64,000 nt of DNA from Rhodocytophaga aerolata (GCF_030503435.1 NZ_JAUKPO010000001.1:1004766-1068765); one strand, 5' to 3'; positions 44,346-53,680 are shown, counted from the stretch's first letter. Made by a program: numbers and translations. The notes: a model not told the origin generated them from the letters alone.

Positions 44346-44416
44346 TTGTCGCAAAATGCAACATTAAATTTGCTTATTCAAGAATTAATCGATATTATTG
44401 TTCCACTGTGCGACAA
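44346..44416. promoter_or_regulatory. Split inverted repeat in the regulator/esterase promoter region
   Basis: TTGTCGCA (44346-44353) and TGCGACAA (44409-44416) form a perfect 8-bp inverted repeat 55 bp apart between the divergent Nudix regulator and carboxylesterase. The spacing suggests two half-operators or a looping site. Confidence 0.4.
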
Positions 44417-44496
44417 TGACATTTTATTTTACTAAAATATAGTTGATTTATTAAATAATATACAAAGACTAGTATCCTAAACCTATTAATTACTTT

Positions 44497-46134
44497 ATGA
44501 AAACGCTTATTTTTCTGCTTTTTATGGCTACCTTACTTTCATCTACAGCAGAAGCTCAATCTAAAAACAATGCTGCCACAGGGATGAAGCAAGTAAAAAC
44601 AGCGAATGGAATGCTGGAAGGAACTGCTGAAAAAAGTGGCGTAGTTTCTTTTAAAGGCGTGCCTTTTGCCCAGCCTCCGGTAGGTGACTTACGCTGGAAA
44701 GAGCCGCAGCCAGCCAAGAATTGGCAAGGAGTACGCAAAGCCGATAAGTTTGGTCCCAGAGCCATGCAACGGGCTATCTTTGGTGATATGGGTTTCCGCT
44801 CTAATGGCATGAGTGAAGATTGCCTGTACCTGAATGTATGGACACCTGCCAGGTCGGCCAATGAGAAATTGCCAGTATTGGTCTATTTTTATGGCGGCGG
44901 ATTTGTAGCCGGCGATGGGTCTGAAAGCCGGTACGACGGGGAAAGCATGGCACAGAAAGGCATTGTAGCCCTTACCGTAAACTACCGCCTGGGCTTATTC
45001 GGATTTTTGGCCCACCCGGAACTCACCAAAGAATCAGGTAAGAATGCTTCTGGTAATTATGGGTTACTCGATCAGGCGGCTGCCTTAAAATGGGTGCAAC
45101 AGAACATTGCCGCCTTCGGTGGTGATCCGAAGAAAGTAACTATTGCCGGGGAATCTGCCGGTTCCATGAGTGTAAGCGCCCAGATGGCCTCTCCGCTGTC
45201 TAAAAATCTGATTGCCGGGGCCATTGGCGAAAGTGGTTCTATGATCTCTTTACAGCCTATGCCTTCCCTAAAGCAAGGCGAAGAAATGGGTGTAAACTTT
45301 GCTAAAGCGGTAGAAGCCAAGTCACTCGCCGATTTACGGGCAATGCCTGCCGAACAACTGCTGGAAGCTACAGCTAAGCCTGGTATTCCCTGGTTCTGGC
45401 CCATTGTAGATGGCTATTTCTTCCTGAAATCTCCTGCCGAAATTTTTGCAGCTGGCGAACAAGCAAAAGTACCCTTACTGGCCGGTTGGAACTCAGAGGA
45501 AATGGGAGCCCAGTCTATTTTAGGAAAAGAAGCACCCACGAAAGAGAATTATACCGCAGCAGTACAAGAATTATATGGTGATAAAGCGCAGGAAGTGTTA
45601 AAACTATACCCTGCCTCCACTGAAGAAGAAGTTATGCAAGCCGCTACGGATCTGGCTGGCGACCGGTTTATTGGTTACAGCACCTGGAAATGGGTAGATG
45701 TACACAGCAAAAACAGCAACAAACCAACATACCGCTATTATTATACCCGTCCCCGTCCGGCCATGACAGCCGAAATGGGTGATGCAGCTCCTGGACTGGC
45801 TGGCGGGGTAGTAAAAGGGTCTGATGCCAATGCTATTAAAATGCCTCCTGCCCGGGGTGCTGTACACTCAGCGGAAATTGAATATGCCATGGGAAATTTG
45901 CCCTACAACAAAGTATACGCCTGGACTCCAGAAGACTATAAAGTATCGGAAACCATGCAAGCCTACTTTGCTAACTTCATCAAAACTGGTAATCCGAATG
46001 GTTCTGGCCTGCCGCAATGGCCTGCTATTAAAGGAAATGAGGTACAGGTAATGCAGATTGATGTAACCAGCCAGGCTAAACCTGACCAGACCCGCGCCCG
46101 CTACCAGTTCCTCGAACAAACAGCCGGAAAATAG
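44497..46134 (+). CDS. Secreted type-B carboxylesterase 1
   Basis: The 545-residue protein has a signal peptide (KTLIFLLFMATLLSSTAEAQ). It is a full-length type-B carboxylesterase: FKGVPFAQPPVGDLRWKEPQ opens the fold and SEDCLYLNVWTP carries the family disulfide-side motif. The oxyanion loop is YFYGGGFVAGD. The nucleophile is Ser220 in IAGESAGSMSV, an acidic residue lies near WNSEEMG (about 334), and the catalytic His is about 457 in GAVHSAEIEYAMG. All triad members are present. Its closest relative in the window is the 51704 copy. It is divergent from the left Nudix regulator, a probable controller. Substrate is unknown: aryl or alkyl esters. Confidence 0.93.
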   Translation: MKTLIFLLFMATLLSSTAEAQSKNNAATGMKQVKTANGMLEGTAEKSGVVSFKGVPFAQPPVGDLRWKEPQPAKNWQGVRKADKFGPRAMQRAIFGDMGFRSNGMSEDCLYLNVWTPARSANEKLPVLVYFYGGGFVAGDGSESRYDGESMAQKGIVALTVNYRLGLFGFLAHPELTKESGKNASGNYGLLDQAAALKWVQQNIAAFGGDPKKVTIAGESAGSMSVSAQMASPLSKNLIAGAIGESGSMISLQPMPSLKQGEEMGVNFAKAVEAKSLADLRAMPAEQLLEATAKPGIPWFWPIVDGYFFLKSPAEIFAAGEQAKVPLLAGWNSEEMGAQSILGKEAPTKENYTAAVQELYGDKAQEVLKLYPASTEEEVMQAATDLAGDRFIGYSTWKWVDVHSKNSNKPTYRYYYTRPRPAMTAEMGDAAPGLAGGVVKGSDANAIKMPPARGAVHSAEIEYAMGNLPYNKVYAWTPEDYKVSETMQAYFANFIKTGNPNGSGLPQWPAIKGNEVQVMQIDVTSQAKPDQTRARYQFLEQTAGK

Positions 46135-46327
46135 GGAGCCATTGAATAATGAGTATTGACTAAGGAATACCTATTATTGAACGAGGAAGTCAGTAGAAGT
46201 AGGTTATACATCCTAGTAAAATCTGGCAGTTCGATGTTAAGAGAAATGATACGTTGGCACTATAAGAGTTACTTCTGTTGAACTAGTTAGCTCTACTTTG
46301 TCACTTTTGATAAAACAAATTATTCCA

Positions 46328-46531
46328 TGAGCGCAGGCTTGAAAAAACAGCGGGCTTTGTGTTGGGCGTGAGCGGGGAAGCATTGTTTTTTCTAGATGTT
46401 GATTTGCATGGCACAGGCTGGCTCAAAGCATGCGCTTTGCCCCTTTCTTTGCAGCAATGGCACATCGAAGATTCATTAACTCCTTTAAAAATAAAACACA
46501 TTGTTAATAAAGAAAGTAAGAGAAGCTATCA
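46328..46531 (+). repeat. Dispersed repeat family, copy 2 (diverged)
   Basis: The left part (GAAAAAACAGCGGGCTTTGT ... AGCGGGGAAGCATTGTTTTT) matches the common core. The right part (46451-46531: CAATGGCACATCGAAGATTC onward) matches only copy 4 at 53601. A stretch of about 55 bp between them has no counterpart and replaces the usual hairpin. Confidence 0.65.
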
Positions 46532-46680
46532 ATAAGGGCTAAGTTTAATCTTTTAGGCCTAATTTAAATGAAGAGACAATATAGAGTTAGGTCCATAGTC
46601 CGCTTTACATGCTCATGCACTACTCTTTTAAAAAAAATACAATTAGCTCTATAAACTGGTAAACACTTTTTTAACTGTGT

Positions 46681-46711
46681 AAACCTGCCCGGCTAGCTAC
46701 CTGGCAGGTTT
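46681..46711 (+). terminator. Hairpin in the leader of esterase 46748
   Basis: A perfect 9-bp stem (AAACCTGCC / GGCAGGTTT) with a 13-nt loop ends 36 bp before the start codon. It may be a leftover terminator or an attenuator. Confidence 0.4.
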
Positions 46712-46747
46712 ACCTTCATTCAATTCATTAATCCTATTAATTTCCCT

Positions 46748-47623
46748 ATGAAGTTCTTCTATACTGTTTTTCTAGTTACCTTGTTAAGCTCCACCATTTC
46801 TTCCTTTGCTGCCAGAGTAGATACCTTGAATATTCCCAGCACCGCCATGAAAAAGAATTACCGGGCGGCCATAGTACTGCCAGATTCCTATGCAAAAAGT
46901 AAAGGTACCTACCCTGTATTATACCTGTTGCATGGTGGAGGCGGACAGTTCAGCGACTGGCTTAAACAAACCCCGGACAAACAACTGCTACACAAACTGG
47001 CAGATCAATATAACCTCATTATTGTAACGCCAGAAGGAGAAAAACTGGGAGGCTATTTAGATAGCCCCTTTCAAAAAGATAACCTGTTTGAGACCTATAT
47101 TACGAAAGAGGTAATTACCAAAATTGATGATACCTACCGCACCATCCGCAGCCGCAATGGACGGGTAATTACCGGATTGAGTATGGGCGGGCATGGGGCT
47201 TTGTATCTGGCCACCCGCAACCCGGACCTTTTCTGCGCCGCTGGCAGCATGAGTGGCGCCCTGGATTTAAATCCGGCCAACTGGCGGATAGACCCAGAAT
47301 TCGCTGAACGAATCAAGCCAGGATTTGAGCGCATTTTAGGACCACAAGGTGGCAAGCCCGATCAGTATGCCGCTCACTCTGTAGTAAACATGGCCGATCA
47401 GATAAAAGCCAACGATGTGAAGCTGATTATTGATTGTGGGGTAGATGATTTTCTGATTGAGCCAAACCGGGAACTGCATCGTCGGCTGGTGTATAATAAA
47501 GTAACGCACGACTATACGGAACGTCCGGGTGGCCATACTTGGGATTACTGGGAAAACTCCCTGCCCTACCATGTGTTGTTTTTCAACAAAATCTTGAAAT
47601 CAAACAGCGTAGTTATTCCTTAA
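46748..47623 (+). CDS. Secreted CE1/esterase-D-like hydrolase A
   Basis: The 291-residue protein has a signal peptide (KFFYTVFLVTLLSSTISSFA). The core is of the esterase-D/feruloyl-esterase type: PVLYLLHGGGGQFSDWLKQT forms the oxyanion region and ITGLSMGGHGALYLATRNPD has the nucleophile Ser. The acid is in IIDCGVDDFLIEPNRELH and the final His in PGGHTWDYWENSLPY. It is a close paralogue of the gene at 48803, and the two sandwich a CE1-like enzyme 15 bp and 27 bp apart, clearly one operon. Relatives release acyl or feruloyl groups from sugars, or S-formyl groups from glutathione; export argues for the first. Confidence 0.9.
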   Translation: MKFFYTVFLVTLLSSTISSFAARVDTLNIPSTAMKKNYRAAIVLPDSYAKSKGTYPVLYLLHGGGGQFSDWLKQTPDKQLLHKLADQYNLIIVTPEGEKLGGYLDSPFQKDNLFETYITKEVITKIDDTYRTIRSRNGRVITGLSMGGHGALYLATRNPDLFCAAGSMSGALDLNPANWRIDPEFAERIKPGFERILGPQGGKPDQYAAHSVVNMADQIKANDVKLIIDCGVDDFLIEPNRELHRRLVYNKVTHDYTERPGGHTWDYWENSLPYHVLFFNKILKSNSVVIP

Positions 47624-47638
47624 TGTATAATAGAAATA

Positions 47639-48775
47639 ATGCTGAACAGATATCTCTTTGCTCTTTTAGCCACCTTGCTGTCCGGAAGTATAGCACAGGC
47701 ACAGCAATTTCCCGGACGTACACCTACACCAAATGACACCCTGGTTTCTCCGAGAATACTGCCGGATAACCGGCTAACTATCAGCATCTATGCACCCAAA
47801 GCCAGTGAAGTTACGCTTATGGGCGATCTGCTACCCACATATACACCAGTAAAACTGGTAAAGGATGAAAAAGGTGTATGGACGCATACCTTAGGCCCGC
47901 TAGCTCCTAATGTATATACCTACGACCTTAATGTGGATGGTGTAAAAACCTTTGACCCGAAAAATGCGAAGTTCAAAGAAAGTCAGAATGGCATATCCAA
48001 TATTGTGGAAGTGCCCGGCAAGGAAACAGCTTATCTGGCAGTTAAAAACGTACCGCATGGCAGGGTAGAATCGGTGTGGTATTACTCTTCTTCTTTAAGC
48101 GATACCCGCCGGATGCATATTTATACCCCTCCAGGGTATGACCAACTGAAAGAAGCTTTGCCAGTGCTGTATCTCTTACATGGCGGAGGGGATAACGATG
48201 CTTCCTGGACTACGGTAGGCAGGGCTAATTTTATTCTGGATAATTTACTGGCAGAAGGCAAAATGAAACCCATGATAGTAGTTATGCCTGCCGGACATGT
48301 GCCTGGCAAAGGACCTGCGATGGGTGCCGGACCAGATCAAGACCCTTTTGCCAAAGATTTTCTGTCTGATATTATTCCCTATGTAGAAAAGAACTACCGG
48401 GTATCTGCCAAGCGGGAGCACCGGGCACTGGCTGGTTTATCGATGGGTGGTATCCAAACAATGAATATTGCCTTGTTCAACCCAGATAAATTCAGTTATG
48501 TACTGCCTTTAAGTACTGGTTACTTTCCCCCGGTTTTAGAAGAACTGGAGAAAAAATACACCAGTGTGCTGAAAAATCCGAAAATAAATCAGTGGAAACT
48601 GTTCTGGATTGCTATGGGTGGCGAGAAGGACATAGCTTACCAGAACAACAAGAATACGATGGCCCTTTTCGATAAATATGGCATCAAATACAAATATATT
48701 GAGGTGCCTGGTGGTCATACATTCCTGGCCTGGCGGGACAACTTGTATACATTTGCTCCTTTGTTATTCCGGTAA
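47639..48775 (+). CDS. Secreted CE1-like esterase with N-terminal E-set domain
   Basis: The 378-residue protein has a signal peptide (RYLFALLATLLSGSIAQAQ). An immunoglobulin-like, CBM48-type domain follows (about 40-120: LTISIYAPKASEVTLMGDLL, VYTYDLNVDGVKTFDPKNAK). Then comes a CE1 esterase with LPVLYLLHGGGDNDASWTTV, nucleophile Ser in LAGLSMGGIQTMNIALFNPD, acid in GGEKD and His in VPGGHTFLAWRDNL. Two-domain enzymes of this shape are acetyl- or feruloyl-xylan esterases. It lies between paralogous esterases A and B, with gaps of 15 and 27 bp, consistent with one transcript. The substrate class is likely; the exact ester is not known. Confidence 0.92.
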   Translation: MLNRYLFALLATLLSGSIAQAQQFPGRTPTPNDTLVSPRILPDNRLTISIYAPKASEVTLMGDLLPTYTPVKLVKDEKGVWTHTLGPLAPNVYTYDLNVDGVKTFDPKNAKFKESQNGISNIVEVPGKETAYLAVKNVPHGRVESVWYYSSSLSDTRRMHIYTPPGYDQLKEALPVLYLLHGGGDNDASWTTVGRANFILDNLLAEGKMKPMIVVMPAGHVPGKGPAMGAGPDQDPFAKDFLSDIIPYVEKNYRVSAKREHRALAGLSMGGIQTMNIALFNPDKFSYVLPLSTGYFPPVLEELEKKYTSVLKNPKINQWKLFWIAMGGEKDIAYQNNKNTMALFDKYGIKYKYIEVPGGHTFLAWRDNLYTFAPLLFR

Positions 48776-48802
48776 GCCTTTTTAACTATTTTACATTCTG
48801 CT

Positions 48803-49684
48803 ATGAACCTGTTCCCTAAACTTATTTTTTTCGCCTTTCTTAGCCTGACTACAAACCTTTGTTCGCTTGCTGCCAAAGTAGATACCCTGGATATAGCCAG
48901 TACCGCTATGCAGAAAAACATCCGGGCAGCGGTAATTATACCAGATAGCTATAAGAAAGCAAAAAAGCCTTTTCCGGTATTATATCTGCTGCATGGGGGC
49001 ACCGGCAGTTACCGCGACTGGCTTAGCAAAACTCCCGACAAACAATTACTACACCGGCTGGCAGATCAATACAACATCCTGATTGTAACGCCAGATGGCG
49101 GGCCTACCAGTTATTATTTTGATAGTCCACTGGATAAAACGAGCCAGTACGAAACCTTTATTTCCAAAGAACTGATAGAGAAAATAGAGGCTACTTATAA
49201 GACCATTAAAGAGCGTAACGGACGGGTAATTGCCGGCTTATCCATGGGTGGCCACGGGGCGATGTATATCTCTACCCGCCATCCGGAACTGTACTGTGCT
49301 GCCGGAAGCATGAGTGGCGTCATGAACATTAACACGGCCACCTGGAAAGTACCGGCCGATTTTGCAAAGTTACGTGCTGAAAACTTTGCCAAATTATTAG
49401 GGCCTCCACAAGATGCCACTAACCCTTATCCGGAATACACCGCCGTTGGCCGGGTAAACGAATTTAAAACGAGTGGCTTGAAGCTAATTTTTGATTGTGG
49501 CGTAGACGACTTTCTGATTGATACGAACCGGGACCTGCATCAAAAACTAGTAGCCAGCCAGGTACCGCATGATTACATTGAACGGCCGGGAGCGCATACC
49601 TGGGAATACTGGGAAAATGCCCTCCCCTACCAGGTCCTGTTCTTTCACAAAATACTAAAGGCAAATGGAGTAGCTATTCAATAG
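48803..49684 (+). CDS. Secreted CE1/esterase-D-like hydrolase B
   Basis: The 293-residue protein is a tandem-duplicate-like paralogue of the 46748 enzyme. It has a signal peptide (PKLIFFAFLSLTTNLCSLA). Shared blocks include FPVLYLLHGGTGSYRDWLSK, VIAGLSMGGHGAMYISTRHP (nucleophile Ser), FDCGVDDFLIDTNRDLHQKL and PGAHTWEYWENALPYQVLFF (His). Differences concentrate around the 85-100 loop and the insertion near 190, as expected if the two differ in ester preference. It ends the three-gene operon; the next 57 bp lead to repeat copy 3. Confidence 0.9.
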   Translation: MNLFPKLIFFAFLSLTTNLCSLAAKVDTLDIASTAMQKNIRAAVIIPDSYKKAKKPFPVLYLLHGGTGSYRDWLSKTPDKQLLHRLADQYNILIVTPDGGPTSYYFDSPLDKTSQYETFISKELIEKIEATYKTIKERNGRVIAGLSMGGHGAMYISTRHPELYCAAGSMSGVMNINTATWKVPADFAKLRAENFAKLLGPPQDATNPYPEYTAVGRVNEFKTSGLKLIFDCGVDDFLIDTNRDLHQKLVASQVPHDYIERPGAHTWEYWENALPYQVLFFHKILKANGVAIQ

Positions 49685-49740
49685 CCTGAGTAATTCTCAC
49701 ATGTGCTTTTCACTAAACTGTCAAATTAAAAAAATCCTTG

Positions 49741-49847
49741 AGCGTGGACCCGAAAAAATAGCGGGGTAAGCGTGGGCACTGTGCGTGGAAGCATTATTTT
49801 TTCTAGACCTTTTTTGTTACTTTTTTGTGGCAATGACAAAAAAGTAA
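49741..49847 (+). repeat. Dispersed repeat family, copy 3
   Basis: Collinear with the reverse complement of copy 1 along about 107 bp: GAAAAAATAGCGGGGTAAGC, then GGAAGCATTATTTTTTCTAG, then the hairpin GTTACTTTTTTGT / ACAAAAAAGTAA around GGCAATG. It lies in the 292-bp gap between esterases. Confidence 0.75.
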
Positions 49848-49976
49848 AAGACAGTATCGATAAGAACAGAATTTAAATATTTGAATATCCATCAATTAAA
49901 TAGGAAAAAATTGCTTAACAGAACTAATACTATTCAAAGAGCCTAAATAACACTAAACCTTAACCCAAACCCATTT

Positions 49977-51623
49977 ATGACTCATAAACTGTCCCTTTTA
50001 TCTCTACTCCTGCTACTCCTGCCTGCACTGGTATGGAGCCAAAGCAAAACCCCATCTGCGGCTTCCACAACTCCTATTATGGCTGGTAAGGATATAGCCG
50101 TTGTCCAAACAAACTATGGTAAGGTACGCGGCTACATTCACAATGGTACGCATACCTTTAAAGGCATTCCTTATGGCAAAGCAGAGCGGTTTATGGCACC
50201 CTCCAAACCAGACACCTGGGAAGGCATCCGCAGTTCAATGACCTATGGCCCGGTCTCCCCAACAGACCCTACCACCACTGTATATGATGAAATAGAGTTT
50301 CCTTTTCAGCACAACTGGGGTTATACCAATGAAAATTGCCTGACCCTGAATGTATGGACACAAAAGGTGAATGATGGCAAAAAACGCCCCGTAATGGTAT
50401 GGTTCCATGGTGGTGGATTTACAGGAGGCTCCTCTGTGGAATTACCTTCCTATGATGGAGAAAATCTGGCAAAAAGAGGAGATGTAGTAATGGTTACAGT
50501 AAACCACCGCCTGAACATACTGGGTTTTCTGGATCTATCTGCTTATGGAGATAAATACAAATCGTCTGCCAATGCCGGTTTGATGGATCTGGTAGCCTCC
50601 CTGGAATGGGTAAAAGCAAATATTGCTAATTTTGGCGGAGACCCTGCGAATGTAACCATTTTCGGTCAGTCTGGGGGCGGCGGCAAAGTAACGTCGCTGA
50701 TGAATGCTCCATCTGCCAAAGGATTATTCCATAAAGCCATTGTGCAAAGCGGCAGTTATATTACTAACTTTACCGAAGCTTCTTTAGCCAAACAAGTAAG
50801 TGCCGCCTTGCTGGAAGAGTTGAAATTACAACCTTCTCAAATTGATTCCCTGCAAAACATATCTTATGAACGCCTAGCGGCTGCCGGCAAAAAAGCCATG
50901 CGGAAAGTGCAGGATGATTTAAAAGCACAAGGCAAACCAGTAGGAGGCTTTGGATTAAGCTGGGGACCTGTTCTGGATGGAAGTTTTCTGCCTTATCAGC
51001 CTACGGAACCTGCAGCAATAGAGCTTTCTAAAAACATACCGCTGCTGGTAGGTTCTACTAAAACAGAATTTGGTCCATTCAATCCGGCTGTACGGAATTT
51101 AGCTACCATGGATGCAGCCAAAACAGACCTGCAAAAAAGATATGGCAACAATACCGATGCGTATGTAGCAGCTGTAAAAAAGGCCTATCCGGAAACCACT
51201 GCTCCTACCGACTACGCCAATATTGATATCAACTTCCGGTCCCTAGCTATCAAGCAAGCCAATGAAAAGTCTGCTGTACCAGGGGCGGCGCCAGTGTATA
51301 TGTATTTGTTCACCTGGGCATCCCCGGTAATGGATGGTATGTACAAATCGATACACTGCATGGAACTTCCGTTTGTGTTTGACAACATTGCCCGTTGCGA
51401 AGAAATGACAGGAGGCGGAAAAGAAGCACATGCCCTGGCTGCCAACATGAGTATAGCCTGGATCAACTTTGCCAAAACCGGCGATCCGAATCATAAAGGC
51501 TTACCCGCATGGCCAAAGTATACGGCTCAGAATGGTGCCAACATGATATTCGATACCCAGTGCCAGGTGAAAAGTCACCACGATCAGGAGTTGCTGCAGG
51601 TAGCTTCCGGAAACAAATTATAG
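49977..51623 (+). CDS. Secreted type-B carboxylesterase 2
   Basis: The 548-residue protein starts with a signal peptide (KLSLLSLLLLLLPALVWSQ). It is a type-B carboxylesterase of a different subgroup from its two neighbours. The nucleophile elbow is IFGQSGGGGKV rather than GxSAGS, with GENCLTLNVW and VWFHGGGFTGGSS for the oxyanion side. An acid lies in TKTEFGPF and the His in MYKSIHCMELPFVFDNIARC. The central ATVYDEIEFPFQHNWGYTNE and the GGG elbow are typical of the pnbA-like lineage in Bacteroidota. It is followed after 80 bp by the next carboxylesterase, so they may be co-transcribed. Confidence 0.92.
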   Translation: MTHKLSLLSLLLLLLPALVWSQSKTPSAASTTPIMAGKDIAVVQTNYGKVRGYIHNGTHTFKGIPYGKAERFMAPSKPDTWEGIRSSMTYGPVSPTDPTTTVYDEIEFPFQHNWGYTNENCLTLNVWTQKVNDGKKRPVMVWFHGGGFTGGSSVELPSYDGENLAKRGDVVMVTVNHRLNILGFLDLSAYGDKYKSSANAGLMDLVASLEWVKANIANFGGDPANVTIFGQSGGGGKVTSLMNAPSAKGLFHKAIVQSGSYITNFTEASLAKQVSAALLEELKLQPSQIDSLQNISYERLAAAGKKAMRKVQDDLKAQGKPVGGFGLSWGPVLDGSFLPYQPTEPAAIELSKNIPLLVGSTKTEFGPFNPAVRNLATMDAAKTDLQKRYGNNTDAYVAAVKKAYPETTAPTDYANIDINFRSLAIKQANEKSAVPGAAPVYMYLFTWASPVMDGMYKSIHCMELPFVFDNIARCEEMTGGGKEAHALAANMSIAWINFAKTGDPNHKGLPAWPKYTAQNGANMIFDTQCQVKSHHDQELLQVASGNKL

Positions 51624-51703
51624 CATATTAACCAGTAAAAGAACTCATCAGTAGGCAACTAGAGGTGAGTTCATTTTACATTTTCTACCCAACTTACACT
51701 TCT

Positions 51704-53260
51704 ATGCAATTCTCTCTCCGGTTGTTCTTTATGGCTTTTGTAGCGGTGATGGGCTTTGTATCCTTTACGCCTACAACGGCCGATCTTGCAACGGTTAAAA
51801 CAGACGCCGGCCTGGTTTCCGGCACCAAAAATACAGATGGTACTATACAGATTTTCAGAGGTATCCCTTTTGCAGCCCCGCCAGTAGGAGATCTCCGCTG
51901 GAAAGCCCCACAACCAGTAAAACCCTGGACGGGTGTAAAAAAATGTGAGGCATTCAGCGCAAGCCCGATGCAAGCCAGTCCGGCTCCCTTCAGTATGTGG
52001 TCCGAAGAATTTCTTATTCCCAAAGAACCTATCAGCGAAGATTGTTTGTACCTGAACGTGTGGACTGGGGCCAAAACAGCAATAGAAAAACGGCCGGTGT
52101 TGGTATGGATTTATGGAGGTGGCTTTAATAGTGGCGGCAGTGCCGTACCAATTTACGACGGAGAAGCCTTGGCAAAAAAAGGAATTGTGTTTGTCAGCAT
52201 TAACTACCGGGTAGGGGTATTTGGTTTTCTGGCGCATCCGGAACTTACGAAAGAATCTGGGAAGAATGCTTCCGGAAATTATGGATTGATGGACCAGATT
52301 GCGGCTTTACAATGGGTACAGAAAAACATTGCCGCTTTCGGGGGAGATCCAAAGAATGTAACCATCGCCGGACAATCGGCCGGCTCCATGAGTGTAAATG
52401 CCCTGGTTGCCTCCCCATTAACCGCAGCTCTGTTTCAGAAAGCCATTGCCCAAAGTGGAGCTAATTTTTCCAGAGGTACAGTAAGCCTGCAACAAGCGGA
52501 GGAAAACGGAGTAAAATTCGCACAATCGGTCAATGCTTCTTCCATTAAAGAACTTCGCAGTATAACGGCCCAGGAACTGATGCAGAAATCCCAGGGTATG
52601 CGTGGAGTTATCGTGGATGGTTATGTGCTGCCAGATGCCATTGCTAACATCTTTGCCACAAACAAACAGAATAATGTAGCCCTATTGACCGGGTGGAATG
52701 AGAATGAGGGCTTGGTATTCGGACCCATCAAAAATGCAGATGAGTTCCGGAAAGAAGCAGAAACACAATACGGCACAGAAACCAGTACATTCCTGAAGCA
52801 TTACCCGGCCACCACTGATTCCGTAGCGGCTGTTTCTCAACTGAACCTGTCCAGAGATATGATTTTTGGCGTGCAGAATTATACCTGGGCCAATGTACAA
52901 AGCAAGCAGGGAAAATTGCCAGTATATGTGTACCGCTTTACCCGAAAAGTGCCGGCTACCGGAGAATATGTAAAATTCGGTGCCTTTCATACTGGAGAAG
53001 TACCGTATGCGTATGACAACCTAAAATTCGTAAACCGGCCCTGGCAACCCGTAGACCGTGAACTGGCTAACAGTATGTCTTCGTACTGGGTAAACTTTAT
53101 TAAGTCTGGCAATCCCAATGGTAAAGGTCTGCCTCAGTGGCCTGCCTATACCACCAAAGACAAACAGATCATGATACTAGGTGATAAACCGGGAGCCACT
53201 ACATTACCAGACGAGGCAGCCCTGGATTTTATTTCAGAGAAAATGAATAGGCAGCAATAG
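51704..53260 (+). CDS. Secreted type-B carboxylesterase 3
   Basis: The ATG at 51704 gives 518 residues with a proper signal peptide (FSLRLFFMAFVAVMGFVSF). A GTG 39 bp upstream would spoil it. The sequence is nearly repeated from esterase 1 in the core: AHPELTKESGKNASGNYGL and AAFGGDPKNVTIAGQSAGSM (nucleophile Ser in GQSAG where esterase 1 has GESAG). The acid is in GWNENEGLVFGP and the His in KFGAFHTGEVPYAYDNLKF. The triad is complete. It follows esterase 2 by 80 bp. Esterases 1 and 3 look like products of duplication separated by the inserted operon. Confidence 0.92.
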   Translation: MQFSLRLFFMAFVAVMGFVSFTPTTADLATVKTDAGLVSGTKNTDGTIQIFRGIPFAAPPVGDLRWKAPQPVKPWTGVKKCEAFSASPMQASPAPFSMWSEEFLIPKEPISEDCLYLNVWTGAKTAIEKRPVLVWIYGGGFNSGGSAVPIYDGEALAKKGIVFVSINYRVGVFGFLAHPELTKESGKNASGNYGLMDQIAALQWVQKNIAAFGGDPKNVTIAGQSAGSMSVNALVASPLTAALFQKAIAQSGANFSRGTVSLQQAEENGVKFAQSVNASSIKELRSITAQELMQKSQGMRGVIVDGYVLPDAIANIFATNKQNNVALLTGWNENEGLVFGPIKNADEFRKEAETQYGTETSTFLKHYPATTDSVAAVSQLNLSRDMIFGVQNYTWANVQSKQGKLPVYVYRFTRKVPATGEYVKFGAFHTGEVPYAYDNLKFVNRPWQPVDRELANSMSSYWVNFIKSGNPNGKGLPQWPAYTTKDKQIMILGDKPGATTLPDEAALDFISEKMNRQQ

Positions 53261-53348
53261 TCAGTGGTCATTGGTAAGTAGTCAGCAAAATCTATATGAT
53301 TAATCTTTATGCAACTATTGAGTAGTAAATTTTAGTAATCTTTGCCCT

Positions 53349-53447
53349 CGTGGCCGGGCAGGCCACGCCTTTGCAACACCGCTGTATAGAATCCGCACAA
53401 ACCTACTCCCAGTGCCAAAGATTCTATAAGGCGTCTTTTGCAAAGGC
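53349..53447. repeat. Structured element: hairpin plus nested stem
   Basis: CGTGGCC-GGGCA-GGCCACG (53349-53367) is followed at once by a long stem. Its outer arms are GCCTTTGCAA (53367-53376) and TTGCAAAGGC (53438-53447); its inner arms are TATAGAATC (53385-53393) and GATTCTATA (53420-53428). All arms pair perfectly. It could be a structured RNA, a recombination site or a MITE-like remnant. Confidence 0.6.
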
Positions 53448-53512
53448 TGTTGTCGGTTTATTAGCATTAATTTTTGATGAATGCTAGATTTCAATAAAAC
53501 ATAAAGTCTTTA

Positions 53513-53680
53513 TGTGTTGGCCTGGAAAAACTGCAGGCCATGTGTAGGCCAAGAGCGGGGAAGCGTTGTTTTTCCTAGACCTTTTTTGTTACTTTTTTGT
53601 GGCAATGACACATGCGAAGCATTCATGAACACCTTTGAAAATTATTTGATTGTGAATAAAAAAGTAAGAAGACACGGTCA
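53513..53680 (+). repeat. Dispersed repeat family, copy 4
   Basis: The core GAAGCGTTGTTTTTCCTAGA and CTTTTTTGTTACTTTTTTGT with GGCAATGACA matches copies 1 and 3. Instead of closing the hairpin it continues (53601-53680) into the tail shared only with copy 2. Confidence 0.7.

Larger units (their letters stand above)
46135..46747. other. 613-bp gap with a dispersed repeat copy and a leader hairpin
   Basis: It contains repeat-family copy 2 (46328-46531) and, just before the next gene, the hairpin AAACCTGCC / GGCAGGTTT (46681-46711) followed by TACC. No gene was recognised. Confidence 0.55.

Noticed and set aside
51671-52237. 188-codon minus-strand frame inside carboxylesterase 3
   Set aside because: It is antisense to conserved esterase motifs, with unusual Cys/His/Tyr-rich composition.
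53367-53447. Nested hairpin read as an integron attC site
   Set aside because: The outer arms do not contain RYYYAAC/GTTRRRY core boxes and no cassette gene adjoins it, so it is left as a structure of unknown type.
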